Source of the DNA: Moniliophthora roreri
Taxonomy: Eukaryota; Basidiomycota; Agaricomycetes; Agaricales; Marasmiaceae
Length of the DNA: 64,000 nucleotides
Reading direction: 5' to 3'
NCBI GenBank assembly: GCA_001466705.2
Contig: LATX02000187.1
Coordinates: forward strand, 1-64,000
Shown here piece after piece: positions 10,878 through 25,238 of this stretch. Numbering within the stretch: the stretch's first letter is position 1; the number at the start of each line of letters is the position of its first letter. The position numbers were made by a program, and so were the translations under genes. The notes under the pieces were generated by a model. It saw nothing but the letters and a program-made list of their open reading frames with translations. It did no database searches and was not told where the DNA came from.

Positions 10878-13349
10878 ATGTCAACATTCAGCAGTTGGCT
10901 ATGGGGAACCTCCCAGTTAGACGATGCGATAGGTATATATTGGTCTCCTCACCTTTCACTAGTCCGGAAGAATCTAAACCTTTCTCTCTCAGATAAAGCC
11001 ACATCGGAGCTACGACCTGCAGGCTCAGAAGATATCGCTTTGAACCTCGAGATATGCGACCAGATTCGATCCAAGTCTGCTCAAGCAAAGGACGCGATGC
11101 GCTCATTAAAGCGACGACTGAACCATAAGAATCCGAATGTACAGCTGCTGGCACTCAAGGTAAGGCTGCAATCATGAATTATTCATCAGCTACGGAGACC
11201 CACAAAATCTTCTAGCTGACAGATACATGTGTGAAGAATGGAGGGGATCATTTTCTAGTCGAGATCGGTTCACGGGAATTCATCGACAACCTTGCTTCCA
11301 TCCTCAGAATGCCTACTTTGAACCATGAAGTGAAGGCAACAATATTAAGGCTCATTCAGAACTGGAGCGTGGCTTTTGAAGGGAAACCATCATTGAGTTA
11401 TGTTGGAACGATCTACAAGACATTAAAGTCTGAAGGTGCGCCATCCAGCACTACTACAGTCCTTGTACACTGAATTGTCCGTGCTTAGGATTCGACTTCC
11501 CACCCAAAGATATGACCGCTGCAAACTCACTGATGGTTGATACATCTACTGCCCCAGAGTGGATAGATTCCGAAGTCTGCCTACGCTGCCGAACGCCTTT
11601 TACCTTCACGAACCGGAAACATCATTGTCGAAACTGCGGTCAAGTTTTCGATCAGCAATGCTCGTCAAAATCACTCCCGCTTCCCCATTTTGGTATCACT
11701 CAGGAAGTGCGAGTTTGCGACGGATGTTATAACAAGTTGAGTAAGCGGGGCGAGAAATCGTGAGTGCTGTTCTTGAGAAGACAAACCCATTTGATAGAAC
11801 CATTCGTAGCGATAAGGGACATAGGCACTCTTCAAGCATGCACAGTTCCCGTCACCGGTCTGCGCAGGATCTTGCAGATGCAGAATTACAGCGTGCGATA
11901 CAGTTGTCATTACAAGAAGTCGGCGCAGCTGGAGGTCATAGTCGTCCAGGATGGGTACCATCTCAACCAACTGGATACTCAGAGCCGCCTTTGGTTGAGC
12001 GTTCCTCGCGTCCCAACTCCAGAAGTGAGGAGGAAGACGATCCGGATCTCAAGGCTGCGATAGAGGCGAGTCTGCGCGAAGCGAATGCTCCTAAAGCTAG
12101 TGCGCCCGTGGCGGTTGAAACACCGCGCGCCGAAGAAGCGTCAGTTTCATACAACGGACCAGGATACTCGCAGTCATATCCTCCGACGCTATCGCCACAT
12201 CCTACACTTCCCAAGATACCCAATTACGATTTGGAGCCCCTGGAAGAGGATGCCATCCTCACATTCAGTCAGACGGTTGATCAAGTGCAAGCACAAGGCG
12301 GAGGTGATATATCACGATACCCAGCGGTCACCCAGCTGTACGACAAAGCAAACAGTTTGAGACCCAAATTAGCGCTGAATCTGGATGATGCCGGACGGAA
12401 AGAACGTACGTTATTCTACACTTCTGCTCGAGTCGTATCCGAACTTACCTTTATGACAGAGATACTCTCGGACATGCATGATAAATTATCACAAGCGGTC
12501 AAGCTTTACGATCAGCTTCTGTCTCAACAGGTGGCACAACCGCGTTGGAGATCGCCTCCCGCATCTGCAACTCCCTACCAACAGCCAACCCAAACAGGAT
12601 ATGCCGCTATCAACGGTCACTCCCAGTGGACCCAAAATGGTTACCAGGAACCAACACAAGGCCAGATGACTCCTTCACAGTCATCCTACCCTGAACGGGA
12701 TGCCCAAACCCCAACACCGCAGTCTCAGCCTTGGTATAATAAGAGCCCGCAGCCGCAGCCTCAGCAATACTTGCAAAGCACGGCCCAGCATACTCCCATC
12801 TCTGTCTCTCAACCGCAGTACGCTCAGTATGCCCCTCAACAACCACAGGCTGCCACTTCCACTCCATATCACGCAACTTCACCTCCTCCCCAGTTGCCTG
12901 TAACATCTCACACACCAGCTTCATTCGCTGTTCTCCATCCCCAGCAATCACAACCGGTGGCACACTCACCCACTCTCTCACGACAAAACACCATTTCATA
13001 TTCACAACAGCATGCCTCCGTACCGCCGACTTCACCAACTTTGTCGCGAAGCCATACAATCTCTCATCCACCCACCCAACAACGTGAGCAGCCGCAGCAC
13101 TATTATCAACCACAAACGCCGCAGCAACAACAGCACTATCATCCTCAGAAACAGTCTCAGCCTCAACCACAACCCCAATATCTCCCCTCGTCTCCTCCAT
13201 CAGCTCCTTCTGTAACCTCATTGGCTCAGTTCCCCGTCGCACCAACGTCAGCACCCCAAAGCTTCCCGATGTACGGGTCAACAGTGGGTTTACCTACCGG
13301 TGTTGCACAGACAGAGGAGAGGAAGGAAGCGTTATTGATTGATTTGTAG
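10878..13349 (+). CDS. VPS27: ESCRT-0 subunit Vps27 (VHS-FYVE-UIM), 732 aa
   Basis: Endosomal adaptor that binds PI3P and ubiquitinated cargo and starts multivesicular-body sorting. Exons: 10878-10932, 10993-11159, 11216-11435, 11489-11759, 11810-12405, 12460-13349; sum 2199 nt. Seen: VHS domain at about 1-150, FYVE finger at about 170-232 with paired cysteines and RKHHCRNCG, two ubiquitin-interacting motifs near 258-276 ([11 protein letters not shown]) and 312-328 ([12 protein letters not shown]), the Hse1-binding helix region ([19 protein letters not shown]), a long Q/P/S-rich tail containing PSAP (ESCRT-I/Vps23 binding), and a C-terminal clathrin box LLIDL. The intron at 12406-12459 is 54 nt with no stop, so retention would add 18 residues in frame; splicing gives the family-like GRKEQILSDMH. 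Minus-strand frames over the Q-rich tail are shadows. Confidence 0.96.
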
Positions 13350-13538
13350 CCTTGCGATGGCGTTCGTGATCCCTTTTAGTAGGATCCTGGGATCGAGGAT
13401 CGAGTTTTTGGGTGTATTTCAGTATGTATGTATGACTATGATAATTGTTTAATCATCTAGTCCTTCATTTGAACGTCACTTGACTTGATTTCTGCGAATG
13501 ATACCGGTCGACTATATACGGTACACTCCATGGATATC

Positions 13539-15118
13539 CTAAACACTCTTGAGTCTACCATTCCGCAAACTAGCAGCCACAGCGTCATACGGGTTCTTCA
13601 ACTCTGATATCTCCTTCTCGGAGCCACAGGCGCTCGCCTCCAAATGAGGAGCAGGCAACAGACACGAAGGTCGCGAAGGTAGCATATAGTCGTCCAGAAT
13701 CAGATCCGTCACGTCGCCTTCCGAACATTGAACGTCATGATCACCTATTTCCCTCTGTCCAGAACCCAAACCGAGGCGATTTTGATCGTACAACGCAGGA
13801 CCAGCCTGGATAGGAGGCAAAGAAGCAAGTGAGCGGGTCGTTAGAGTCCGTGAAGAGATTGACGAAACACGAGAGGGTGGACGAGTAAGTGGAAGTGGTG
13901 TGACTGGTGTTGTTTCTGGTTCGCGGAAATTGGAAGTGATCATTCTGGTCTTCGAACTAATCGTCGAGCGGTGAGACGAGACCATTGAACGGCGGGATGA
14001 CGATGTTGGTGCTGAAACACGGTGAATGGAGGCCGGTCGCGATGAGGACCTATAGCTGGGTGCAGCACTCCTGTAAGGTAACGGAGGGAGTGTGTACTGA
14101 CTCGATGCATAATCTTTGTACAAGCCCTTGGTATGAAGCTTGCGTTCGACCGTCTGTAGTGGAGGCATGAATAACGGAACTGGCATTGGCATCATGGTCG
14201 TACATCCATATGCTCCACCGCAGTTCTCGATATCCTTGTAACCACTGCCGCGAAGACTGCTGGATCGTGAAAGTGCCTGTTTGAGCCTCTGTATATCCAA
14301 CGCTCTTTCAGTACCCATCATCCTGTTCTGACGAATGGCAACAACAATTGCGGCCAGTAAGATGGCACCGACAATTGACAGAGGGATAGCAAAAGCGGCG
14401 GTGGGTGGTGACCGAGTTGCTGTCATTTGCGAACCGACAGCACTTGCCATGGCAGCAGACGAAATGGGAGGGGAAGTGACCGTTACGAGGGGTGCTGCTG
14501 GCGCTTCGTGAACTTTTGGGTCGACTGACAAAGGCGATTGAGAACTATCTTGCGTGCCTGCAGGACTACTCTGAATCGCTCGCTCGGGTGGTTCTGGCGC
14601 AGAACTAGATGCTAAAGACCCAAAGGTAAGTTTCAGACACGTGGGGCGGGATTGTAACGTACGTGATAGCCAAAACGAAGGTGAGCGATAGATGTTCTCG
14701 AAGTCGTCCACCATTTGCAAGTAGAACGATTCGACCTGCGTTGTGTTTGGCATCGTCCTATAAAACTCGCCACTTAGTGGAGTATTCACGGACGAAGGAG
14801 GCGAATGACTCACAGCGAGATTGAATATGTACCGCTGTCCTGCTGCACAGTGGGATAGGTCTTTGCCCCACATCTTCCCCCTGAACCAGCGCTCTCACCT
14901 CGCGTATTCAGACTCGATTGTGTGGACCCTTGACAGAGCTTGAATGATGGAGAAACCACCGCCTTGTTTGCGGTCCATTTTGCGTTAAGATTGTCACCAG
15001 ATCCAAAGCTATCGCCCGCCGAAGGACTGACCCAATGGACTTGACTTTGTTCCGCCAGAACGCGTCGTAGTATAATGACGAAGAAAGGGAAATAGAGATG
15101 TCGAGCACCAGGCTGCAT
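13539..15118 (-). CDS. Single-pass membrane protein with secreted N-terminal domain, 490 aa
   Basis: Exons (minus): 14814-15118, 14663-14757, 13539-14611; sum 1473 nt. The start has a hydrophobic signal segment (about 8-22). An extracellular domain of about 110 residues (VHWVSPSAGDSFGSGD..., CGAKTYPTVQQDSGTY, FYLQMVDDF) resembles a small beta-sandwich domain common in basidiomycete surface proteins. Then come a Ser/Thr/Pro-rich stalk, one transmembrane helix at about 207-227 (IPLSIVGAILLAAIVVAI), a positively charged RQNR stop-transfer, and a long Ser/Arg-rich cytoplasmic tail. The layout suggests a cell-surface sensor or wall-anchored mucin, but the function is not known. Its 3' end converges with VPS27, 189 bp apart. 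Confidence 0.8.
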
Positions 15119-15264
15119 TTTAATATGCGTGTATGATGTTTGATCGAGGAACCAGCCGCGACGCCGTCAAGGCAAGATGGGTGAAGGAAAGAAGGATGAT
15201 TTGAACCCGACGCTCGTATATAAAACGATCGGACAAAATAACGCCAAATCGTCATTTTTGGCGT

Positions 15265-15755
15265 TCAGCTTTCGTGAAGGGGAGTAGACGCCATAGAATC
15301 AATCTCCATTTTCATTTCTGCAGTTGTCGTGGTAGTAGTGGTGATTGAAATTGCCCTGTTCGAGAAATCTGCGAGCTGGTCTCTGAAACTCCTTCAACAT
15401 GGAATCCGAGTGATAACAGTCGATTCTACCCACCTTTTACGATCTCGCAAGGTCACCAGCATGTCTATCACATCATCCTGGTCTTCAATCAACAAGTCAC
15501 CTCCGGGAAGACTACTGGCCAGTTCTTTCGCTTGCATGAGTGATGCCTTGAAATCATTAGTCTGTTCTCGTGCATTCCATTAGATTATGATTTGGCACAG
15601 AACTCAACGCGAAATATAGTACGAACCGCTTGCAATATAGCTTGCTTTCCTTGGGGTGTTGCTATTCCTTCCGGGTTTTGTGTAAGTTCCAATATGACGA
15701 CCAATTTGGAGAGCAAGCTTTGAAATAATGCAGTCGGAAGGGAATTGGTGGACAT
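15265..15755 (-). CDS. MED9: Mediator complex subunit 9 (putative), 124 aa
   Basis: Small Mediator middle-module subunit linking regulators to RNA polymerase II. Exons (minus): 15627-15755, 15434-15561, 15265-15382; sum 375 nt. The N-terminal half is helical and leucine-rich (LFQSLLSKLVVILEL). The C-terminal half shows the Med9-type signature LPGGDLLIEDQDDVIDML, followed by RDRKRDQLADF, matching the pattern LPG-x-D-L-x-x-E-x-Q...K...L...F that I associate with this family. Exons 1 and 2 alone would end early; splicing at 15383-15433 restores the helix. Identification rests on this short pattern. It lies in the same window as RPB1, but I infer no functional link from position. Confidence 0.65.
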
Positions 15756-15986
15756 TTTGAGATTCAGCGCACTACGCAGTGGGTGCAGGGATAATCAGGG
15801 AGATGCGTGCGAACTGTTGCGCATCTTGTCCTCTGATATGAATTATCCAGCCCCGAGGACCCCAAGGGATTGAGCTACCCAGACGCGACACTAGAGGAGG
15901 TGCACAAAACGTTTACTTAAATTCTACAGGCTCATCTGCTTACTGTTACATCTCAGAGATAGGTACTTTTTTTGCATGGAAACCAT

Positions 15987-18177
15987 CTACAATAACGAAC
16001 GCCTATGGGCGAAAGTAACTGGATTTTGGTTGATAAAAGAAATCTGTTCTTGCCTATAGTTATCCGGAATGAGAGTGGTGTTATCACCGTTCAATTGGAT
16101 GAGCACCTTCATAGGACGACCGTCAATCTCTCAACAGAAGACCATCGATCAAAGAGAGCTCACTTGGTTTTGTGGTGTGTACTGTGACCATACAGGCCGG
16201 GGCCTGCCTTTTCCATCGTTTGGATTCAAGCTGGTAGCAAAGGATACCCAGTATTCGATCATGACTTGACTTATCCTAGTTGCCGAGGCAGTGGCGTTTG
16301 GAGTAACGAGTGGAAGACCGTAGACGAAGGGTACCTCCGTTCCATGGGCCACTACTCTCAGCTTCAGTGCATGACAAGTACTCAAAAGAAAGGAACTAAC
16401 CACCAAGTGCAGGATCAATACCCGGAGTTGGCTGCGTGAAGAGATACCCAAAAGTTCTGATGCCTGCACTAGCCATCGTCTGCTGCCAGAAACGCCTTTG
16501 AGATTGGAATGCGACGTCTCCGTCTATCACAGTGGTGAGCTACTCCTTTCGAGACGGAACGGAACCAACCGGCACTCACTCAAGGCAGCGAACCTCTTGT
16601 ATCCTGAAGGAAGCCCAAATGTCTCGTTCCCAGTGTTGAAAGGAGAACCCAGTGCTGGAACATCGGGATAGAGTTCAGTCAAGCGTTCTGCAGCACTCGC
16701 TAGCTGTTGAGGGCTGACATCCGGAGGAGACAAATTTGCAATAATGGAATTGCGCAAGTTTTCCGTGCTGTAATCAAAACCAGGAGATTCTGGGGTGACG
16801 AATGTCCCTGCAGTATGTTTGTTGGTCACTTGGCTGATATTTTGGTCTTTGCTGTACTGACCTTCGTCCAAGTTCGTACCAGCGATGAACGGCAATCGGG
16901 CAAAGATCCCCTTCTTGAACAATCTAGATGGGAGGTCGGGAATGAAACCGCCGGGACCATCGATAGCAGGACTCCAAGGGAATAGCTCGGAAGCCTCTGC
17001 GATGGAAGCTACTAATCCTTGCAAGATGGAAGATGAATTGACACTTTGTAAGCAATCGAACGTGTCATTGGAACCGACTAGGGCAGCGCACTCTGGCACC
17101 GCTTTGACGAAACTAGTCCAACTACCCTCGCGTTCTTGCCCAGTCAACAAGTGCGCTGTAGCTGCGGAACCAGATTCAAAGATCTATTTTCGCGATCATT
17201 CTCAAGAAAGGGCATAGGCTATTCTTGTGTACACTCACGCCTGCTCTAGCCCATTTTGAGAAGTATGGGTTCAAAAATTGCGCCGCAGTCATGATTGCAC
17301 CTGCGCTTTCTCCAAACACGGTAACCTGGAAGCATTATGAAACTCTATGTCAATGCAGACAATGTCGACACATACCTTGGTCTTGTCACCCCCAAAGGTA
17401 CCGATATTACGCTGAACCCATTCCAAAGCTGCCACCTGGTCGCTAAGTGCAAGGTTCAGCACATCCCGACGCTGTGCTTCCGCTCCTTGCGGGAAGCCCA
17501 GAGGGCCAAGACGATAGTTATAATTCACGTATATAAGGGGAGTGCCCTAAACGCAAGGTAAGCCAAATTCACATTAGTCAATACTTTTTACTCACTCGGG
17601 CCACGCCCGTTGCGACTATCGCACTGGCATTATAGATGCTTGCAGCACCTCCCTGAAATCCACCTCCATAGGTCCTTCAAGTCGAGTAAGCTTTAATCAA
17701 CGGATATCAAGCTAATATATACCAGAACAAGACCGGCAACTTAGCATCCGCCGAGATGCCCGAAGGTCGGAAGACGTTGATGGTTAAACAGTCTTCTGAA
17801 ACTGCCGTCACTGGTTGCCCCTGAAATAACAGGTTTATAAATTACGTGGAACACAGTGATTGACTCACTGGCTGCAAACAGGCAGGACCGAATTGACTGG
17901 CGTCAAATGTTTGCCCTCCTGGACTTGTCTTCAGGACTGGACGTTTCAAGCGCAATTTACCGAGAGGTGGCTCAGCAAAAGGAATGCCTATACTCAATGT
18001 CAGTAATCAGACCATTGAACAAGGATCTTACATACCTCCAAAGAAATCCAGTTTGGCAAGGCCCAAAATGGTGTCCTCCCTTCCAACAACCGTGGTATTT
18101 CCTAGCTTTACCTGGGGTGCACCGAATGCACCGAGGGTGCAGGAGAATAGCACGGTGACCAACCTCGAGGTACGCAT
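15987..18177 (-). CDS. Secreted type-B carboxylesterase/lipase
   Basis: Alpha/beta-hydrolase of the cholinesterase-like carboxylesterase family, probably secreted and hydrolysing ester bonds of lipids or plant polymers. About eleven small exons on the minus strand. The start at 18177 ([13 protein letters not shown]) gives a signal peptide. Seen in order: [33 protein letters not shown] (oxyanion region), [11 protein letters not shown], the nucleophile elbow GESAGA with the catalytic Ser, GTNLDEG with the likely acid, [11 protein letters not shown] with the likely catalytic His, then [11 protein letters not shown] and a C-terminal [11 protein letters not shown]. All three triad positions are present and I found no frame break, so the gene looks intact. 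Individual exon borders in the middle were not all proven. Confidence 0.9.
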
Positions 18178-18734
18178 TGGGGTAGAAGAAGACCGCAAGC
18201 CAAAGCGCGGTTTACTCCTCTATTTAAATATCAACAACCGAGAGCGATCGTATGGAGGCTTCGTCATCCTGATATTCATCTTTCTCACCCTGGGCATCAT
18301 GATGTTGAGACGAAGACCCGGGCTTTGGCAGATGACCGACGTATGAGAAGGACGTACCCATAACGATTTGACAGATGGAGTGAAAATTGTATCAGCAGCA
18401 TGTGGTTTCAAATAGGTTACTTCCGCAATCCTTGTTCAGACACAATATCCCAGATGTGATTGACACGGAAGCAGTGGTAAAAGGCACACATTTTACGAAG
18501 TTTGAAGGAGTGAGAAATGTGTTTCGCGTCTAAGACGCGTCCGATACGTTTTCTCATGGCAGCCAGGGGTTTTTAGGCGCTGTTACTGTAAGATTTAAGC
18601 CATTGGCCCTAAATAGATTCATCCAGGCTCAAAATCCAAACCGAGTATTATTATCATCCTATATCTAGCTCATAATGTTCCATTCAGCGTTGCCCTCGTG
18701 CCCTTGCACAAAACCCACATATTGTTAGGCATGG
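18178..18734. other. Intergenic, esterase promoter and transporter 3' side
   Basis: Contains the esterase promoter; a short AT-rich tract (tctatttaaatatc) at 18218-18231 may be a TATA-like element about 45 bp upstream of the start. Nothing else is recognised. Confidence 0.4.
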
Positions 18735-21452
18735 TCATACAGAGATTTTTTCGTCACCTCTCGTAAGGGTTGGTACTTGAGCATCATCTTGGGCTTTCTC
18801 GTCCTTTGAAGATCTCGACGGTGAAGCGTTGGACCCCTTCTTCTCGTCGCTTCCAGTCCTTACAACGGCCCTCTTAAGCGAATAGGACCGAAGGAATAGC
18901 ACTATGAGAGCGTATCAGCGACGAAGGACCGAGCGAGATCCTAGAGCTTTTACACGTACCCATAATGAACGCTACAAAGACTATCGGCGTGCATACGATC
19001 CTGAATTCGATGAAATCAGGAAGAGTTCGGTTGACGCTTTCTACAGATAAACTTACCACATGAGTGAAACACTTTTCGTATACGCATGAAGAACCCTCTG
19101 TCGTAATTCCGGGGGCTACATGTGCGTCACAGTGTGCGTCACAATCAATAGATAAATTCGCATAATCAAGCGGAGAACTTGCTTCGATGAATACAAGGTC
19201 CCGAAGTTCGTTCGTTAGTTGGCTGATCGATTTCGCTGATGCATTATAGTCAGGAGCTTGTTCCGCGAGCTTCTTCTTGAGTGTGTTGGCGAAGATGACG
19301 TTTCCAACACTCAAACCTATCGAACCGCACAGTGTCCTGAGGCATATGCTAATAAGATTCCTGCGTTGTTGCTGTAAATCAGCTACTCACCGAAAGAGAA
19401 TGAACGCGGTAGTGGAGGCGGCCATGTCTGCTAATGGCATGGATGCTTGGAAGGCTGAAGTAACGGATGGGAGGATTCATGACATGAATACGAGAGAACT
19501 TTCCTTGACATACCGACTGTCGGAACTTGGAACAGGCAGCCCAGACCCAACGCAGCAACGAAGGGGTACAACTCTTTCTCGGCCCTGCTGGAAAGGTCAT
19601 CGAGCTGGATCATCAGACCAAAACCAAGAGTCATAACCACCTAGACAATATGTTCGGTATTAGCGAGAAATCACGCGGGAGAAAGGCGAAACGGCGCACA
19701 AAGCCTGCCCAAATCATAGTCCGATATTCGCCTGTCTTTGCTACTATAAGCCCACTGATAAGGGCCATTATCGAGCTCACGAGCGAGAAAGGTAACATCT
19801 CAATACCCGACATGATAGCGGAGCTACCCAGGATCTGGAAGTACGTCGGCAAGACTGAAAGGGGGTCAGCCTAGTTCGCAAGCTGCGAGAACGAGAACTC
19901 ACAGTATGCAGTCATCATAAATGCGAACATTTGCACCCCTGCGGAACCAAGAAGAGCAGTAGTTGTTCGAGTTTTGAATACTCTTGGAGGTATAATTGGC
20001 GATCTTTTTGTGTGCAGCTCGTTAACACAGCCACTGACAAGCAACAATCCAGCAACTAGTACGAGCGCCCATGCTTTTGGGGCAGACCAGCTCTGCTCGC
20101 CGAACTGAAAGCCAACAAGCAGAGAGACTACACCAGCCATAATCAAAAAGAGACCTAGGAAGTCGAATTTGCTGATAATTTCGCGAAGTGGTTTTTTTGG
20201 TACCGGGTTAAGCTGAGCAAGCAGCAACGTCAGTGTACCCCGGGCTAGAGACAGACACATTATACCCTTACGTTGAGGAAGTAAAGTAGTCCGACAGATA
20301 CGGCCCCTGTTGGAAGGTTCTGTTGGGAAACCTTCGGTGAGAAATTCTTTGACTTCTGAAAAATATACCCCACTATCCAAAAGGCCCACCTCCACGAAAC
20401 ATGATCAGTGAATGCGCCTCCTAAGCGGCGAATCATTCAACGTTTGTTCCATTGCCGGAGCGCTCTAGTACCGACCTATAAGGGGACCAAGAACGGACGC
20501 AATCCCCCAAACCATCCTAAGATGCTGAGATGAAAAAACTAAGACGTCCACATAACAGCGTTCTTACCCATTCAATCCCGCATACTTTGGTCTGTCCTCC
20601 AATGTCACAATGTCACCTATGGTGATCATCATGAGTTGAATGATACCTCCTCCGCCCAATCCTTGAATTCCTCTGCTTATGATGAACATGATGAACGATT
20701 GACTGGCTCCGCATAAAGCAGATCCGACCAGGAATATTCCAATGACAAAATAGAGTAATGGCTTCCTTCCGAGAATGTCCTACGACGGATTTAAATTTTG
20801 AGTCAGAGGGCGTTCCATGAGGAGAAAGAATCTTTACCGAGAGTTTACCATATAAAGGAGTTAGGCCTTCCCCGGAATGAGTCAACGTGCACGATACGCG
20901 ATACTAAAAAAAGACCTACACGCGCCAGTGAGAAGGTAGGCCGTTCCCGCCCATGAATAAGCGTCCCCTCCGCCTAAGTCACGGATGATGGTAGGGAGAG
21001 CTGTCGATACTGTGTCCAGCCATTAAGATACGGTCCAGATAATGAATGGATCATCGCGGACGAACCAATAGTCTGATCCATAGCAGCAAGGAACACTGAG
21101 GGTATGAAACATTAATTAGATGCTCGAGATAGTCGGAAAGATGCGACTTGCCCGAAAGCATGAGACTGTCAATTGGACAGCATTCAGCTTCAGGTCTTCG
21201 GGTCCGATTTCGGGAGACATGATTACCCAGTTAAAACGATGGCATAGTTACTGAGGAAGGAAATTGAGCCAGCCATAAAGCTGCAATATGCGCAAGCAGA
21301 TTCACGCACTTTTTTGGCAATGTTTGAACTTCGAGGTCACGCCAGTGAGTAGCATCTGCCTTCGATTCCACAGGCACGTCTTGAGTGTTCGCGTCCGCGG
21401 TCTTGATCTGGGACTCCTGGACGTTGCCTGTAGCGGGCTGAAGCTCGGTCAT
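18735..21452 (-). CDS. MFS drug/toxin efflux transporter, DHA2-like
   Basis: Plasma-membrane proton antiporter of the 14-helix drug family. Many exons on the minus strand; the start at 21452 opens a polar tail (MTELQPATG). Spliced exons read NNYAIVLTGLMLSVFLAAMDQTIV, then STALPTIIRDLGGGDAYSWAGTAYLL (motif region around TM2), GLTPLYGKLSD-ILGRKPLLYF (MFS motif A region), QGLGGGGIIQL, then PKKPLREIISKFDFLGLFL, VGFQFGE, YFQILGSSAIMSGIEMLP and GLMIQLDD. It ends in a basic/acidic soluble tail with TLTRGDEKISV. The intron at 21096-21151 uses a GC donor (G/GCAAGT). Helix content and motifs fit Azr1/Sge1-type exporters; the substrate is unknown. Several exon borders towards the C terminus are approximate. 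Confidence 0.88.
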
Positions 21453-22036
21453 GATGGCTCGAGAAACACTGCGTAGATGCCGTTTCTGCTGACAAAACGA
21501 TCCCTGTGAGTAGCATGGTCGTGAGTCAAGAACACAGAATGTAAAAATGGGGTGTAATTTCTCCGGAATGAGATGCCTGCCGAATGCCTGGCACCAAACA
21601 AAACCCAAATATGTATCCGTCGCTGAAAACCATCGTATATTCTTATCAACGCATCCTAGGTTGGAGAAGAGCTGAAAGCGCCTAGTCTTTTGCTCGAGAA
21701 AAAGTTTCTGCGATCCGGAAGACGGAAGAATTCGCAGCGAAAGTATAGACAGTATGGGAAGCATTCCCACGTCCCTGGGTATTATCGAACAGTGATGGAG
21801 TGACACTTTGTGCAATTGCAATAGCAAAATGTCTGCCAGTTTATTGGCATTCTACGACATAACATCCAGAGAAGAAGAGTACATTATTCGTGAGCGGATG
21901 AGACGAGACCACAATGTGGGTCGAGAAATGGCCAAGCAGCTCGATCACGGTTGACATTGTACTTCCATGCCCGCGACTCATGTGGTATCTGTTACGCCCC
22001 AAATTCCGCTGTATACAGTGAAAAGGAAAGGGAAAG
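21453..22036. other. Divergent promoter region, transporter / histone acetyltransferase
   Basis: No supported gene. A 41-codon frame at 21829-21954 (MSASLLAFYD..., rich in E/R) and short frames near 21970-22030 might contribute to the first exon(s) of the acetyltransferase, but none gives the expected first strand of a chromo-barrel with good splice sites. Confidence 0.35.
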
Positions 22037-24135
<2,099 letters not shown>

Positions 24136-24299
24136 CCTTCTTTTCTTGACAATACCATAGATATCATGTATCGTTGATTCTAATCGATAAATTTCTACAT
24201 CTATGGCCATGGCTATGGTAACTTCAAGTCGTCTAAAGGTCCAAATCTTTCTGCATCATCAGCCCATGCATATTTCCCTGCGATACTACACGCCCGTCG

Positions 24300-24842
24300 T
24301 TTGTTCAGATCCAAGCTCTCCTTTCTATTCACTCTGATCCCACACTGGATACTCCCCCTTTCATTCTTCATTACCCGGACTTTGACAACCAAAACATTCT
24401 GGTTGCTGACAATGGGACCATCACTGCCATTATTGACTGGGACGGTACGAGACCAGTTCCGCGTCAAGAGGTGGCGATGATGTATCCAGCATGGCTCACA
24501 ATCGACTTCAATCCGCTGCTCTATGACTGGCGCAAAGATTCGTCCCCCGAAGAAAATGCGGAGCACGATTCACCCCAAGAGTCAGCCAAGTATCGTCAGA
24601 TGTACCTCCGTTCTGTCGACGCCGCCTCAGATGGAAAGTGGACTGGCTGTACACGCGACTCTCACTTATTTCATGCAGTCCCTATTGGGCTCGTTCGGAC
24701 GTCCGCTGCGGTGCGGCACTTGACGCAAGTCGTGTACGAGTGTAGACCCCGACGATCTCGCGGGCGCTCTGGAAAGTTCTCTCTGATATCGTCTGAGACA
24801 GGAAACAGTGACGAACTCGGAAAGGGAGGATATTTTATGTAG
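24300..24842 (+). pseudogene. APH-like phosphotransferase, 3' part (copy 1)
   Basis: C-terminal half of a fungal phosphotransferase of the aminoglycoside-phosphotransferase-like family (kinase fold, small-molecule or protein substrate unknown). The frame shows FILHYPDFDNQNILV (catalytic loop; H-x-D-x-x-x-x-N with Asp and Asn present), then IIDWDGTRPVPR (the DxD/metal-binding Asp), and a helical tail (MMYPAWLTIDFNPLL). The 5' half of the gene is absent before the MYST gene ends at 24135. It is therefore a truncated copy; the same sequence recurs downstream. Confidence 0.65.
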
Positions 24843-25115
24843 CGAATGGCGGTGAGGAGTCATCTAGTGAACAATCGTCTGGCGGTGAGGAGCCTTCCGA
24901 CGAAGGACCGTCCAGGAAGGACGTACTGGTAGTAGGGTGAGAAGGCGGCCCTACCAGTTCACTTTGAGGAAGATGAGACACTGCTCCTAGTTTTGATGAT
25001 TTCAAACGACTCAAGTTCCTGTGAGTCTGCCGATTTATAGCGCAGGCATCTAGTGCCATGAACTTTTCCTTTAAACGAGAGACCCTCCTGCTTAGGATAG
25101 CAATCATACAAATAA
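24583..25115. repeat. Segmental duplication, copy A of a ~535 bp block
   Basis: Nearly identical to 29383-29923, from agccaagtatcgtcagatg through gcttaggatagcaatcatac, with a handful of substitutions and a 3 bp indel (gag). It covers the tail of the APH-like gene and the converging gap towards the FunK1 gene. The high identity including non-coding bases means a recent duplication. Confidence 0.9.
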
Positions 25116-25238
25116 GATTATTTCGCACAGTAATTTAAGTTCAGCAAGCGGAAGGGTAATTCCAGTGTGAATACATATGATACATGTCGGAATCTATGAA
25201 GGAACGAAAACCAAGTTGAATACAACGATAAAAGAGAA

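Noticed and set aside
12610..13281. 223-codon minus-strand ORF
   Set aside because: Shadow of the Gln/Pro-rich tail of VPS27; it has no domains and its composition mirrors CAG/CCA repeats.
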